Shown here piece by piece: positions 40,052 through 50,288 of a stretch of 64,000 nt of DNA. Each line of letters begins with the position of its first letter. The stretch's first letter is position 1. The stretch comes from Polaribacter ponticola (GTDB lineage: Bacteria; Bacteroidota; Bacteroidia; Flavobacteriales; Flavobacteriaceae): NCBI RefSeq assembly GCF_026191475.2, contig NZ_JAOSLC020000003.1, positions 1,767,001 to 1,831,000 of the forward strand, in the 5' to 3' direction. The notes under the pieces are model-generated. The model did no database searches. It saw only the letters and a program-made list of their open reading frames with translations, and was not told the DNA's origin. Made by a program: the position numbers and the translations under genes.

Positions 40052-42128
40052 ATGTGCCATAAAATTACCTATAAAATTTTATTTCTACTTTTTATTACTT
40101 CATGGATTTCACAAAGTCAAACCATAAAAGTAGCTTGTGTAGGTAACTCTGTAACTTTTGGTGCAGGTATTAAAAATAGAACTTTAAAACTCTTATCCAG
40201 CGCAATTACAAAGTTTATTAGGTGATAGTTATCAGGTTAAAAATTTTGGATTTTCTGGTGCAACTTTACTTAAAAACGGACATAAACCTTATTGGGAAAA
40301 GTCGGTTTTTAAAGAATCACAAGAGTTTGAACCTAATATTGTAATTATTCATCTTGGTTTAAACGATCAAGGCAATAATAATTGGCCAAAACATAAAAAC
40401 GAATTTATTGCGGATTATTTAGAAATGATTTCCGTTTATAAAAAACTACCTTCTAAACCAAAAGTAATTATTTGTAAAATGACACCCACTTTTTCTGGTC
40501 ATCACTGGTTTGAAGAAGGAATGCGTGAAAATTTCAAAGAAATTCAAGCTAAAATTGAAGAAATTGCAAAAACTGCAAACGTACAATTAATAGATTTACA
40601 TCAAAAATTATATCTTTTTCCAGAGTATTTTCCAGACAACTTACATCCAACAGAAAAAGGCGCAAAAATAATTGCGCAACAAACGTATAGTGCAATTACT
40701 GGCAATTTTGGTGGATTACAATTACCACTTTTATTTGGCGAAAAAATGGTTTTACAACGTAATGAACCTATTGAGATTTTAGGAATTGCGAACACTAAAG
40801 ATGAATTAAAAATCTGTTTTAACCAACAAGAAAAAATAATTAAAGTTACAGATAAAGGAAAATGGAAAGCAGTTTTTCCTAAAATGAAAGCTGGTGGACC
40901 ACATAAAATATCAATAAATTCAAAATTATCAAAAGACATTACAATCAACGAAGTGTATATTGGTGAAGTTTGGTTGGCTTCTGGTCAGTCTAATATGGAC
41001 TGGAAAGTAAAACAATCTAAAAACGCAAAAACAGTTTTAAAAGATTCTTTGAATAACCAAATATTTCTATTTTCTTTAGATCCAACAATATTAAAAAAAG
41101 GAAAATTTACAGATGAAGAATTTAGTTTGATTAATGCCGATAATTATTTAAAACCTTCTGGTTGGTCTAATACAAACAAAGAAATTATTGAAAACTTTTC
41201 TGCAGTTGCCTATGCATTTGCTTATAATTTACAAAAAGAATTAAAGATTCCTATTGGTATTGTTTGCAATGCAGTTGGTGGTGCAACAACGCAAAGTTAT
41301 ATTAGTAGAAATTCATTAGAAAAAGAACATTTTGGGGTTAATTTATTAAACGACACTTGGCTAAATCCAATGGTAGATGTTTGGGTGGCAAATAAAATAG
41401 TTGAGAATATTGGCGATAAAAATAAGAAAGGAGTTCGTCATCCTTATGATCCAACAATTTTGTTTGATGCTGGTATAGAACCTATCAAAAATTATCCTTT
41501 TAAAGGAGTAATTTGGTATCAAGGAGAATCGAATGCAGATCAAGTAAAACTCCACGAAAAATTGTTTAAAATGCTGATAAAAGATTGGCGAAATCAATTT
41601 AACAAACCAGATTTGCCTTTTTATTACGTGCAATTAACAAGTATGGAAAGACCTGGATGGGAATTTTTTAGAGATTCGCAACGCAAATTATTATCGATTC
41701 CAAATACAGGAATGGCTGTTACTTTAGATATTGGAAATCGTACAGATGTACATCCAACTCAAAAATGGACTGTTGGTAAAAGGTTATCAAATATCACTTT
41801 GGCAAAAACATACCATAAAAGCATAGCCTATTCTGGCCCTTTATTCGATTTTGTAAATGTAATCGACAACAAATTAGAAGTTTATTTTCAGTTTTCAGAA
41901 GGTTTAAAAACAAAGGATAATCAGTCAGTAAAAGACATCAAAATTGCTGGAGTGGATAAAGTTTTTAAGTCAGCAAAAAGCAGGATAAAAAATAATATTT
42001 TAGAAGTTTGGCATCCAAGTATTAAAAACCCAAGATATGTTCGATATGGTTTTTCGCCTTACACAGAAAGTAATTTAACCAACAAAAGTGGTTTTCCAGC
42101 TTCAACATTTTCTAATGAAATAGATTAA
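40052..42128 (+). pseudogene. Bimodular SGNH esterase / sialate O-acetylesterase, frameshifted
   Basis: ATG at 40052 starts a signal peptide (KILFLLFITSWISQSQ) and an SGNH domain: VACVGNSVTFGAG (block I Ser), HLGLNDQGNNNW, and DNLHPTEKG (block V His). A second esterase module of the sialate O-acetylesterase (SASA) type follows: GEVWLASGQSNMDW (catalytic Ser), VIWYQGESNAD and RTDVHPTQKW. The frame is broken near 40186-40189 (TTTAAAACTC), where removing one A or adding two gives NSYPAQLQSLLGDSYQV, the expected SGNH continuation. About 690 residues if intact. Such two-module enzymes, like Bacteroidota EstA, remove O-acetyl groups from sialic acids so that sialidase can act. It follows the sialidase gene. 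Confidence 0.85.
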
Positions 42129-42149
42129 TTTAAAACTATAGCTAATATA

Positions 42150-42533
42150 ATGAAAACAAGAATTTACTTAATAATTATTGGAATTTTATTAGTAACAATT
42201 TCTTGTGTTCAGAAAAATAAGAAGTCCGACCAAAAAGAAATTGTTAATAAGAAAACAGAATCACAAAAAAGACCATTAGCAGATTACAAATCACAAAAAT
42301 TAGTAACCTTTTACAAAGATTATGGAGATGAAATTTCTGATTTCACAATTGTTCATACGAATGAAATTTTTAATGCAATAATTTTCTATACTAAAGAAAA
42401 GAGAGCTTACGTTGTGGAATTAGACACAACAATCACTCATCATCCTAATCCCAAGGAAAAAATTGGCAAAAACCTTGAGTTTAATCAATTTGGAATTGAC
42501 AACAGTATTATAAAATACATAGAATTTAAATAA
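42150..42533 (+). CDS. Small lipoprotein of unknown function
   Basis: A 127-residue protein with a clear lipoprotein signal (IYLIIIGILLVTISC, Cys 19), a Lys/Gln/Glu-rich linker and a globular part (KLVTFYKDYGDEISDFTIVHTNEIFNAIIFYTKE). No family recognised. It sits 21 bases after the esterase and 47 before the GH27 gene, in the same direction, so it is part of the glycoprotein cluster. Confidence 0.65.
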   Translation: MKTRIYLIIIGILLVTISCVQKNKKSDQKEIVNKKTESQKRPLADYKSQKLVTFYKDYGDEISDFTIVHTNEIFNAIIFYTKEKRAYVVELDTTITHHPNPKEKIGKNLEFNQFGIDNSIIKYIEFK

Positions 42534-42580
42534 AATTTGCTATTTTTAGATAGCTTATTTTACATAAACATCATATCAAA

Positions 42581-43762
42581 ATGAAAACATTCTACCTTTT
42601 TTTATCCCTTTGTTTTTTAACAATCAATACAACTTTTTCACAAAAATTCGAGAATTTAGCTTTAACACCTCCAATGGGTTGGAATAGCTGGAACACTTTT
42701 GAATGTGCAGGCGTTAACGAAACAGTAATTCGAGAAATGGCAGATGCAATGGTTGCAAAAGGCTTAAAAGATGTTGGTTACGAGTATATTGTAATAGATG
42801 ATTGTTGGCAAATAGGCAGAGATAAAGACGGTTATATTATTGTTGATAAAGAGAAATTTCCATCAGGAATTAAGGTTTTAGCAGATTATGTACATTCTAA
42901 AGGTTTAAAATTCGGAATTTATTCTGATGCAGGAATAAAAACTTGTGCAGGAAGACCTGGAAGCAAAGGTTTTGAGTATAAAGATGCAGAAACCTATGCA
43001 AAATGGGGCGTAGATTATTTAAAATACGATTGGTGTTTTACAGAAGGGCAAGATGCAAAAACTTCTTATAAGTTAATGCGAGATGCGTTGTACAAAGCAG
43101 GAAGACCAATCGTTTTTAGCTTGTGCGAATGGGGAGAAAATAAACCTTGGGAATGGGCAGAAAATGTTGGGCATTTATGGCGAACAACCTTAGATATTGA
43201 TATGAAAGGCAGATTTGATGGCAATATTAATGGAAATTTAATTGGTTGGTCAGATTTGGTTGATAAGCAAGTTGGTATAGAAAAATTTGCTGGTCCAGGT
43301 CATTGGAATGATCCAGATATGTTGGCAGTTGGTAATAATGACATGCCAATTAATGAAGCAAGAGCGCATTTTAGTATGTGGGCAATGTTGGCAGCGCCTT
43401 TAATGGCAGGAAACGATTTAAGAACAATGTCTTTTAGCGATCAAGAAATTTTAACAAACAAAGAAATCATTGCTATCAATCAAGATGTTTTAGGCAAACA
43501 AGGTTTTAAAATTAAAGATTATGGAAACTTTGAGGTTTGGCAAAAACCTTTAAAAAATGGAGATATTGCAATATGTTTATTCAACCGAGAAATTAAAAAT
43601 AAGAAATACCAAGTAAATTGGAAACAGATGAATATCAAAGATTTTGCTGGAGAATATTCCATTAAAAATCTTTGGAAAAATAAAGAAATAGGAACTACAA
43701 ATACCAATTTTTTAATTGAAGTTCCTGCAAGAGATGTGGTGGTTTTTAAACTGAAAAAATAA
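42581..43762 (+). CDS. GH27 alpha-galactosidase / alpha-N-acetylgalactosaminidase
   Basis: The 393-residue secreted enzyme has a signal peptide ending about FSQ and starts the catalytic domain with the family mark LTPPMGWNSWNTFECAGVNE. Other GH27 landmarks are YIVIDDCWQ, GLKFGIYSDAGIKTCAG, the nucleophile Asp in DYLKYDWCF, the acid/base Asp in WRTTLDID, and GHWNDPDMLAVGN. A C-terminal beta domain completes it. It removes terminal alpha-galactose; whether it prefers Gal or GalNAc cannot be decided without structure. It adds to GH109 in attacking alpha-linked caps. Confidence 0.92.
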   Translation: MKTFYLFLSLCFLTINTTFSQKFENLALTPPMGWNSWNTFECAGVNETVIREMADAMVAKGLKDVGYEYIVIDDCWQIGRDKDGYIIVDKEKFPSGIKVLADYVHSKGLKFGIYSDAGIKTCAGRPGSKGFEYKDAETYAKWGVDYLKYDWCFTEGQDAKTSYKLMRDALYKAGRPIVFSLCEWGENKPWEWAENVGHLWRTTLDIDMKGRFDGNINGNLIGWSDLVDKQVGIEKFAGPGHWNDPDMLAVGNNDMPINEARAHFSMWAMLAAPLMAGNDLRTMSFSDQEILTNKEIIAINQDVLGKQGFKIKDYGNFEVWQKPLKNGDIAICLFNREIKNKKYQVNWKQMNIKDFAGEYSIKNLWKNKEIGTTNTNFLIEVPARDVVVFKLKK

Positions 43763-43769
43763 ATATATT

Positions 43770-45802
43770 ATGAAATTACATTTGGTTTTTATCGGTTTTG
43801 TAATCTTCTTTTTAAATGGATGTTCTCAAGTAAATTCTATTGATTTAGAAGATAAATATCCTATAATTCCTGTTCCAAATGAAATTAGTTATGGAAATTC
43901 AGAAATTCAGTTTGAAAGTGTACATATAATTGCAAATGATTTTAAAAATGAAGGAAATATTTTAGTTAATTTTTTCAATAAAAAAATATAACTTCATCAG
44001 AAAACGGATTACATATTCAGTTTATAAAAGAAAATATTTCTGTTGATGAGAATAATGATGAAGCCTATAAATTAAGTATTTCAGACAACATAAAAATTAC
44101 GGCAAATTCTGATAAAGGAATTTATTACGGAATTCAAACTTTAAAACAAATCTTTAGAAAAAACAAAGCAAAAGGTGTTTTTCCTAAAGTAGAAATTAAA
44201 GATTTTCCAGTGTTTAAAATTCGTGGTTTTATGCACGATACTGGTCGAAATTTTCAATCGGTAGCACAATTAAAAGAACAGATAGAAATTTTAGCACAAT
44301 ACAAATACAATGTATTTCATTGGCATTTAACAGACAATCCTGGTTGGCGTTTAGAGAGTAAACTATATCCAGAATTACAATCGGAAGAAGCTACAACAAG
44401 ACAAAAAGGAAATTTTTATACACAAGAAGATTTTGCAGCTATTTTAGCTTTTTGTAAAGAACGTAAAATTACGGTGATTCCAGAATTTGATATTCCAGGA
44501 CATACAGATGCGTTTAGAAAAGCCTTAAAAATTGATGAAATGCAAGATCCAAAAGTAAAACCTATTTTACTCGATTTATTTCAAGAATTAATGGATTTGG
44601 CAGATGCAGAAACAATGCCTTACATTCATATTGGTACAGATGAAGTTCGTAACGATTTTGAACGTGTTTCTAACGATGTTATTTTTGAATTGATGCAACT
44701 CATCAGAAAAAACAACAGAGAAGTTATTGTTTGGAAAGAAGGTATTGTTGTTAAGCGAGACCCCTACTCTATCAACCAACTTTGGGCATATCATAAAGGT
44801 AGAAAAGGACACAGATTCATAGATTCTAGAAGCAATTACATCAATCATTTAGATCCTTTTGCAGGAATGGCACGTTTGTTTTTTCAGCAACCTACAAGAC
44901 AGCCAAAAGGAGATTCTTTAGCTCTAGGAGGCATTTTAGCTGCGTGGCCAGATAATAATATAAATGACGAACGTGATATTTTAATTCAGAATCCTATTTA
45001 TCCTTCAATGGTTTTTTATTCAGATGCCATTTGGAATGGTAGAAAAAAAGATTATCCAGAATATTGGGCAAAATTACCTTCAAACAATACATCAGAATTT
45101 AATAATTTTAAAACCTTTGAAGAAAAGGTAATTACACACAGAAATTTATTTTTTAAAGGAAAGGAGTTTCAATACATAAAACAAACTGATAAAGAATGGA
45201 AATTAATTGGCCCTTTCAATCATAAAGGAAGTGTAGAAAAATCATTTCCTGTTGAAGAAGAGATTAAAGACAATTACAAAGTAAATGGCAAAAAATTTTC
45301 TTGGTCAGATAAGCACGTTGGTGCAACCATTCATTTAAAACATTTCTTCGGGTTTGAAAGTGTTACCAAAGCAAAACAAGGAACGTTTTATGCCTTTACA
45401 AATATATATTCTCCAGATGATAGAATTCAAGATTTCTGGATAGGTTTTCAAGGTTGGTCACGTTCTGGGGGAAGAAGAGTTGGTCCTTTTCCAGATTTAG
45501 GAGATTGGCATACCACAAAACCAAGAATTTGGATAAACAATAAAGAAATTGCACCTCCAGTTTGGAAACAACCCAATTTAGGAACAAAAACAGATGAAAT
45601 TCCGTTTATAGATGAAGATTATTTTTACAGAAGTCCTACTAAAATCAACTTAAAAAAAGGTTGGAATAAAGTGTTGTTAAAAATTCCACAAGATTACAAT
45701 TCTTGGAAATGGATGTTTACTTGCATTCCTGTAAATGTAACCAAAGACGGGTTTAGAGAAGTGTCAGAATTAAAATATAATACTAATTTCAATCTTAATT
45801 AA
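43770..45802 (+). pseudogene. GH20 beta-N-acetylhexosaminidase, frameshifted in N-terminal domain
   Basis: ATG at 43770 starts a lipoprotein signal (LVFIGFVIFFLNGCSQ) and a GH20 N-terminal domain (YPIIPVPNEISYGN). This frame stops at 43991, after seven A at 43980-43986. Eight A continues the reading through GIYYGIQTLKQIFRK into the catalytic barrel: IRGFMHDTGRNF, YNVFHWHLTDNPGWRLES, VIPEFDIPGHTDAF, and the Asp-Glu pair in HIGTDEVR. About 210 C-terminal residues after the barrel have a beta-rich, carbohydrate-binding look. Intact length would be about 677 residues. It releases terminal beta-GlcNAc or GalNAc. It is 7 bases after GH27. Confidence 0.88.
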
Positions 45803-45803
45803 A

Positions 45804-46454
45804 ATGAAAAAACTACTCATAATTTTAATACTAACTTTTGTGAATATAGGTTTTGCACAACAATATTCTGATCATTACTACAAAAGAAAAACGTTGTTTG
45901 AAAGTGAAAAAGATACAAAAAACGAAATTATATTTTTAGGAAATAGCATTACAGAAGGTGGTAAATGGAAAAAACTCTTCCCTAATAAAAATGTAATTAA
46001 TAGAGGAATTAGTGGCGATGTTACAGACGGAATTTTAAATAGGCTACTAGAAATTACAGCATCAAAACCAAAAAAAATATTTTTATTAATTGGTACAAAT
46101 GATATAGCTCGTGGTAAAAGTATCGATTATGTTTTAGAAAATACAGAAAAAATTATTTTACAAATCAAAAGTCAATCACCAAAAACAATAATTTATCTAC
46201 AAAGTATTTTACCGATAAACCCAAATATAGGTAAAAAGTTTTCTGGGCATAAAAAAAATAATCAAAAAATTATAGATGCTAACAAACGTTTAAAAGAGTT
46301 AGCCAAAAAGTTGAATGTAAAATTTATCAATCTAAATAAAAAAATGAGAAATGGTAAAAAACACATCAAAGCAAAATATACTTATGATGGCTTGCATTTA
46401 AGCAAAAAAGGTTATCAAAAATGGAAAAGAATAGTTCGTAAATATGTAGAATAA
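45804..46454 (+). CDS. SGNH/GDSL-family esterase (secreted)
   Basis: A 216-residue secreted protein with a signal peptide ending in GFAQQ. Block I is FLGNSITEGGKW (Ser of GNSI), block II NRGISGDVTDGI, block III LIGTNDIARG and block V DGLHLSKKGYQKW. It resembles GDSL-type acetylesterases that sit in Bacteroidota glycan loci, so removal of O-acetyl groups from sialic acid or other sugars is likely. It lies 1 base after the GH20 gene and shares its transcript. It is a second candidate O-acetylesterase beside the bimodular one. Confidence 0.85.
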   Translation: MKKLLIILILTFVNIGFAQQYSDHYYKRKTLFESEKDTKNEIIFLGNSITEGGKWKKLFPNKNVINRGISGDVTDGILNRLLEITASKPKKIFLLIGTNDIARGKSIDYVLENTEKIILQIKSQSPKTIIYLQSILPINPNIGKKFSGHKKNNQKIIDANKRLKELAKKLNVKFINLNKKMRNGKKHIKAKYTYDGLHLSKKGYQKWKRIVRKYVE

Positions 46455-46506
46455 ATGACAACAAAAACAGTAATTATAAATAAAAGAATCATATAATTAT
46501 AAAGAG

Positions 46507-48836
46507 ATGGAAAAAATAAACAAACTTTTAATGTTGGTTATAATAACCACAATTTTTTCTTGTAATAACAACCAAGAAAACAAAAATTTTACAGAAAGTG
46601 ATATTGCAATCATTCCAAAACCTGCAAAATTACAATTAGATAAAGGTGCTTTTCAGTTTGATAAAAACACCCAATTTATAGTTGCAAATTCTTCTCAAAA
46701 AGAAATTTATAGGGTTTTAATTGATAAATTTAAAAACATATCTAGTTGGAATTTAGAAGTATCAGAAAAAGTGCCAAAAGATAATTTTGTTCAATTTATT
46801 ATTGATGATAATATTGAAGATGAAGGCTATAAATTGGTTGTAAACTCAACTAATGTTACAATTTCATCTAAAGGAAATACAGGTTTTATGTATGGTATAG
46901 AAACGTTAAGACAATTGTTACCTGTTGAAATTGAAAGCGAAAACGCTGTTTCTGGTAAAGATTGGTTAATTCCAAATTTAACAATCGAAGATAAACCACG
47001 TTATAAATACAGAGGTTTAATGTTAGATGTTTCTCGTCATTTTTTTGAAATAGATTATTTAATGAAAACCATAGATCGTTTGGCAATGCTAAAAATGAAT
47101 GTATTGCATTTACATTTGGTAGATGACCAAGGTTGGAGAATTGAGATTAAAAAATACCCGAAATTAACAGAGGTTGGTGCTTGGAGAGTAGATCAAGAAG
47201 ACAAACATTGGGATGGAAGACGTAAAACCTTGCCTAATGAAAAAGGAACGTATGGAGGTTTTTACACTCAAAAACAATTAAAAGATTTGGTGGCCTATGC
47301 AGCAACAAAAAACATCGAAATTATTCCAGAAATAGAAATGCCAGCACACGTTTCATCCGCAATTGCAGCGTATCCAGAATTGTCTTGTTTAGAAAAACCA
47401 ATCGGAGTTCCTTCTGGTGGTGTTTGGCCAATTACAGATATTTATTGTGCAGGAAAAGAACATACTTTCGAGTTTTTAGAAAATGTGTTGTTAGAAGTTA
47501 TGGGAATTTTTCCATCAAAATATATTCATGTTGGTGGAGATGAAGCTACAAAAACAAACTGGGCAAAATGTGCAGATTGTAAAAAAGAAAAAGAACCGAA
47601 GGTTTAGAGAATGTTGAAGAGTTACAAAGTTATTTTATAAAAAGAATGGAGCGTTTTATCAACTCAAAAGGAAAACGTTTAATTGGTTGGGATGAAATTT
47701 TAGAAGGTGGTTTAGCACCAGAAGCAACAGTAATGAGTTGGCGAGGTGTAAAAGGTGGTGTAGAAGCTGCAAAAGAAGGGCATGATGTAATTATGACTCC
47801 AGGAACGCATTGTTATTTTGATCATTATCAAGGACCACAAAATGAAGAACCTTTAGCTTGGGGAGGTTACACACCATTAAGTAAAGTGTATACTTTTGAT
47901 CCTGTTGTAGAAGATTTAACAGACGAAGAATCAAAGCATATTTTAGGCGGACAAGCAAATTTGTGGTCAGAGCAAATAAAAACAGAATCACATTCAGAAT
48001 ACATGATTTATCCAAGATTGGCAGCTTTGTCTGAAACACTCTGGTCACCCAAAGAATCTAGAAATTGGGAAGATTTTTCGAGCAGAATTGTTACCATGTT
48101 TAAACGTTACGAATATTTAGGTATCAATTATGCAAAAAGTGCCTATTTAGTTACAGAAGATGTAAAAATTGATATGGAAACCAAAGAAGTTTCATTACGT
48201 TTAAAAAACGAATTTACAAACCCAGATATTCGTTATACTTTAAATGAAAATAAACTTACAGAGCGTGCCACAAAATATACATCACCTTTAAAAATTGATA
48301 AAACAACTACAATTCACGCCTCACTTTTTAAAGATGATACACCTGTTGGAGTTCCTTTTAACAAAACAATTGAATTTCATAAGGGAGTTGGTAAAAAAGT
48401 AACCTTTAAAGAAATATATAGCAAACAATATCAAGGAGAAGGCGCGTTTGGTTTAGTAAACACTTTGCGTGGCACTAAAAACTTTCATGATGGACATTGG
48501 CAAGCTTGGTTAAGTAAAGATATGGAAGCTGTAATTGATTTAGGTGAAGAAATGGTAATTACAGAAGTAACTTTAGGAGCTATGGAAAATCAAGGTCCAG
48601 GTATTTATTATCCAACAGCAGTAACTGTTTTTGTTTCTAAAGATGGTAAGAATTATAAAAAAGTGGGTATTCAAAAAAGGGCTTATGCTAAAAACCCAGC
48701 ATCTGAATTAAAAGATTTTAAAATTTCTTTTGAAAAAGAGTCCACACGTTTTGTAAAAGTGTTTGCGAAAAATTTAACAAAAGCACCAAATGGAGGTGGT
48801 GTTTGGTTATTTGTAGATGAAATTATAATTAATTAA
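46507..48836 (+). pseudogene. GH20 beta-N-acetylhexosaminidase with C-terminal chitobiase and discoidin domains, frameshifted
   Basis: The lipoprotein signal (LLMLVIITTIFSCNNNQ) is followed by a GH20 N-terminal domain (AIIPKPAKLQLDKG) and barrel: RYKYRGLMLDVSRHFF, MNVLHLHLVDDQGWRIEIKKYP, IPEIEMPAHVSSAI and the catalytic Asp-Glu in HVGGDEATK. The frame breaks at 47581-47592 (a run of six A, one G, five A) inside the barrel. One extra A gives CKKRKRTEGLENVEELQSYF and continues to 48836 through ILGGQANLWSEQI and SEYMIYPRLAALSETLWSP. A C-terminal chitobiase-like beta domain and an F5/8 type C domain follow. Intact length is about 776 residues. It is 52 bases after the esterase gene. Confidence 0.9.
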
Positions 48837-48839
48837 AAG

Positions 48840-50186
48840 ATGAAAAAATATAAACTAGTTATTATTTTATTTTTCTTGTTGATAAATACTGTTTTTTCAC
48901 AAGAAAAACCAACAAAAGAAGAAAGATTATCCTGGTTTAAAGATGCTAAATTGGGTGTTTTTATTCATTGGGGTTTATATGGTGTAAATGGAATTGGCGA
49001 ATCTTGGTCTATGTATCATAAACGTATTTCTTATGATGATTATATGGCACAAAGCAAAAAATTTACTGCTGAAAATTACAACCCAGAAGCTTGGGCGAAA
49101 TTGTTTAAAAAAATTGGTGCTCGTTATGCAGTTTTAACTACAAAACATCATGATGGTGTTGCTTTATGGAACACCAATTTTAGCAAATTAAATGTTGTTG
49201 ATAAAACGCCAGCAAAAAGAGATTTAGTAATGCCTTTTGTAAACGCTTTACGAAAGGAGAATCTAAAAGTTGGTTTGTATTATTCTCTAATAGATTGGTC
49301 GCATCCAGATTATGATGTAGTTTTTTCAAGACCAAATACACACAAAAATTATCCACAGAAAAAACAAAATCAATTAACTCCTTGGCAACGATTTATTAAG
49401 TTTAATAGTAATCAATTAAATGAATTAAATAGTAATTTTAAACCAGATTTATGGTGGTTTGATGGCGATTGGGAAAAAACAAGCGAACAATGGCGAGCAG
49501 AGTCATTAAAGAAAACTTTATTAAATTGGAATCCAAATGTAATTGTAAACTCCAGGCTAAAAACGCATGGAGATTATAGCACACCAGAACAAGGGATTCC
49601 TGTTGTAAGACCAGAAGGAGCATGGGAATTTTGCATGACCATGAACGATAATTGGGGTTATTTTCCTACGGATAAAAATTACAAACCCATAGCACAAATT
49701 ATTAGAACTTTTGTAGAGGTAATTGCGTCTGGTGGAAATTTATTATTAAATATTGGTCCAAAACCAGATGGAACCATCGCAAAAAAGCAAGTAGAACGTT
49801 TAGAAGCTTTAGGTAGTTGGATTAAAAAACACGAAAAAGCTGTTTTTAGTACAAAAGCAGGTTTGCCTTATGGTCATTTTTACGGCCCAACATTATTAAG
49901 TAAAGACAATACTAAAATTTATTTAGTTTTGTTTGATTCGCCCAATAATTATATCTCCTTAAAAGGAATTCAGAATAAAGTAAAATCAATAAAAGTTGTG
50001 GGTACAAACCAAGAATTAAGTTTTAAAAGAAATGGTGGTGCAGCTTGGAATAATATTCCTGGAATATTAAGAATTGAAATTCCCAAAGAAAATAATTTAG
50101 ATAAAAATGCAACTATTATAGAGGTTGAATTAGAAGGCGCTTTAAAATTATATAGAGGTCATGGAAATGCAGTTGAATTGAATTAA
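48840..50186 (+). CDS. GH29 alpha-L-fucosidase
   Basis: The 448-residue secreted enzyme (signal peptide ending VFSQ) has GH29 marks: KLGVFIHWGLYGVNGIGESW, GARYAVLTTKHHDGVALWNT, the nucleophile Asp in PDLWWFDGDWE, and GGNLLLNIGPKPDGTI. It removes alpha-linked fucose from N- or O-glycans. It is 3 bases after the GH20 gene, so co-translated, and precedes the PNGase F gene. Linkage preference (alpha-1,2/3/4/6) cannot be read from sequence. The following 102 bases hold a short inverted repeat. Confidence 0.93.
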   Translation: MKKYKLVIILFFLLINTVFSQEKPTKEERLSWFKDAKLGVFIHWGLYGVNGIGESWSMYHKRISYDDYMAQSKKFTAENYNPEAWAKLFKKIGARYAVLTTKHHDGVALWNTNFSKLNVVDKTPAKRDLVMPFVNALRKENLKVGLYYSLIDWSHPDYDVVFSRPNTHKNYPQKKQNQLTPWQRFIKFNSNQLNELNSNFKPDLWWFDGDWEKTSEQWRAESLKKTLLNWNPNVIVNSRLKTHGDYSTPEQGIPVVRPEGAWEFCMTMNDNWGYFPTDKNYKPIAQIIRTFVEVIASGGNLLLNIGPKPDGTIAKKQVERLEALGSWIKKHEKAVFSTKAGLPYGHFYGPTLLSKDNTKIYLVLFDSPNNYISLKGIQNKVKSIKVVGTNQELSFKRNGGAAWNNIPGILRIEIPKENNLDKNATIIEVELEGALKLYRGHGNAVELN

Positions 50187-50213
50187 TTTTCAAAATAATA
50201 AATCTTACAAAAT

Positions 50214-50257
50214 TTTAAACTCTTCCTTCAAGGTTTTTAAAAACTTGTAGGTTTAAA
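50214..50257. repeat. Nested inverted repeat between fucosidase and PNGase F genes
   Basis: Outer arms TTTAAAC / GTTTAAA (50214-50220, 50251-50257) enclose CAAGGTTTTTAAAAACTTG (50229-50247), itself near-palindromic. It may be a weak terminator or dispersed element. No U-tract of normal length follows. Confidence 0.35.
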
Positions 50258-50288
50258 TCTAAATACTGATACATAAAATTACCACAAA

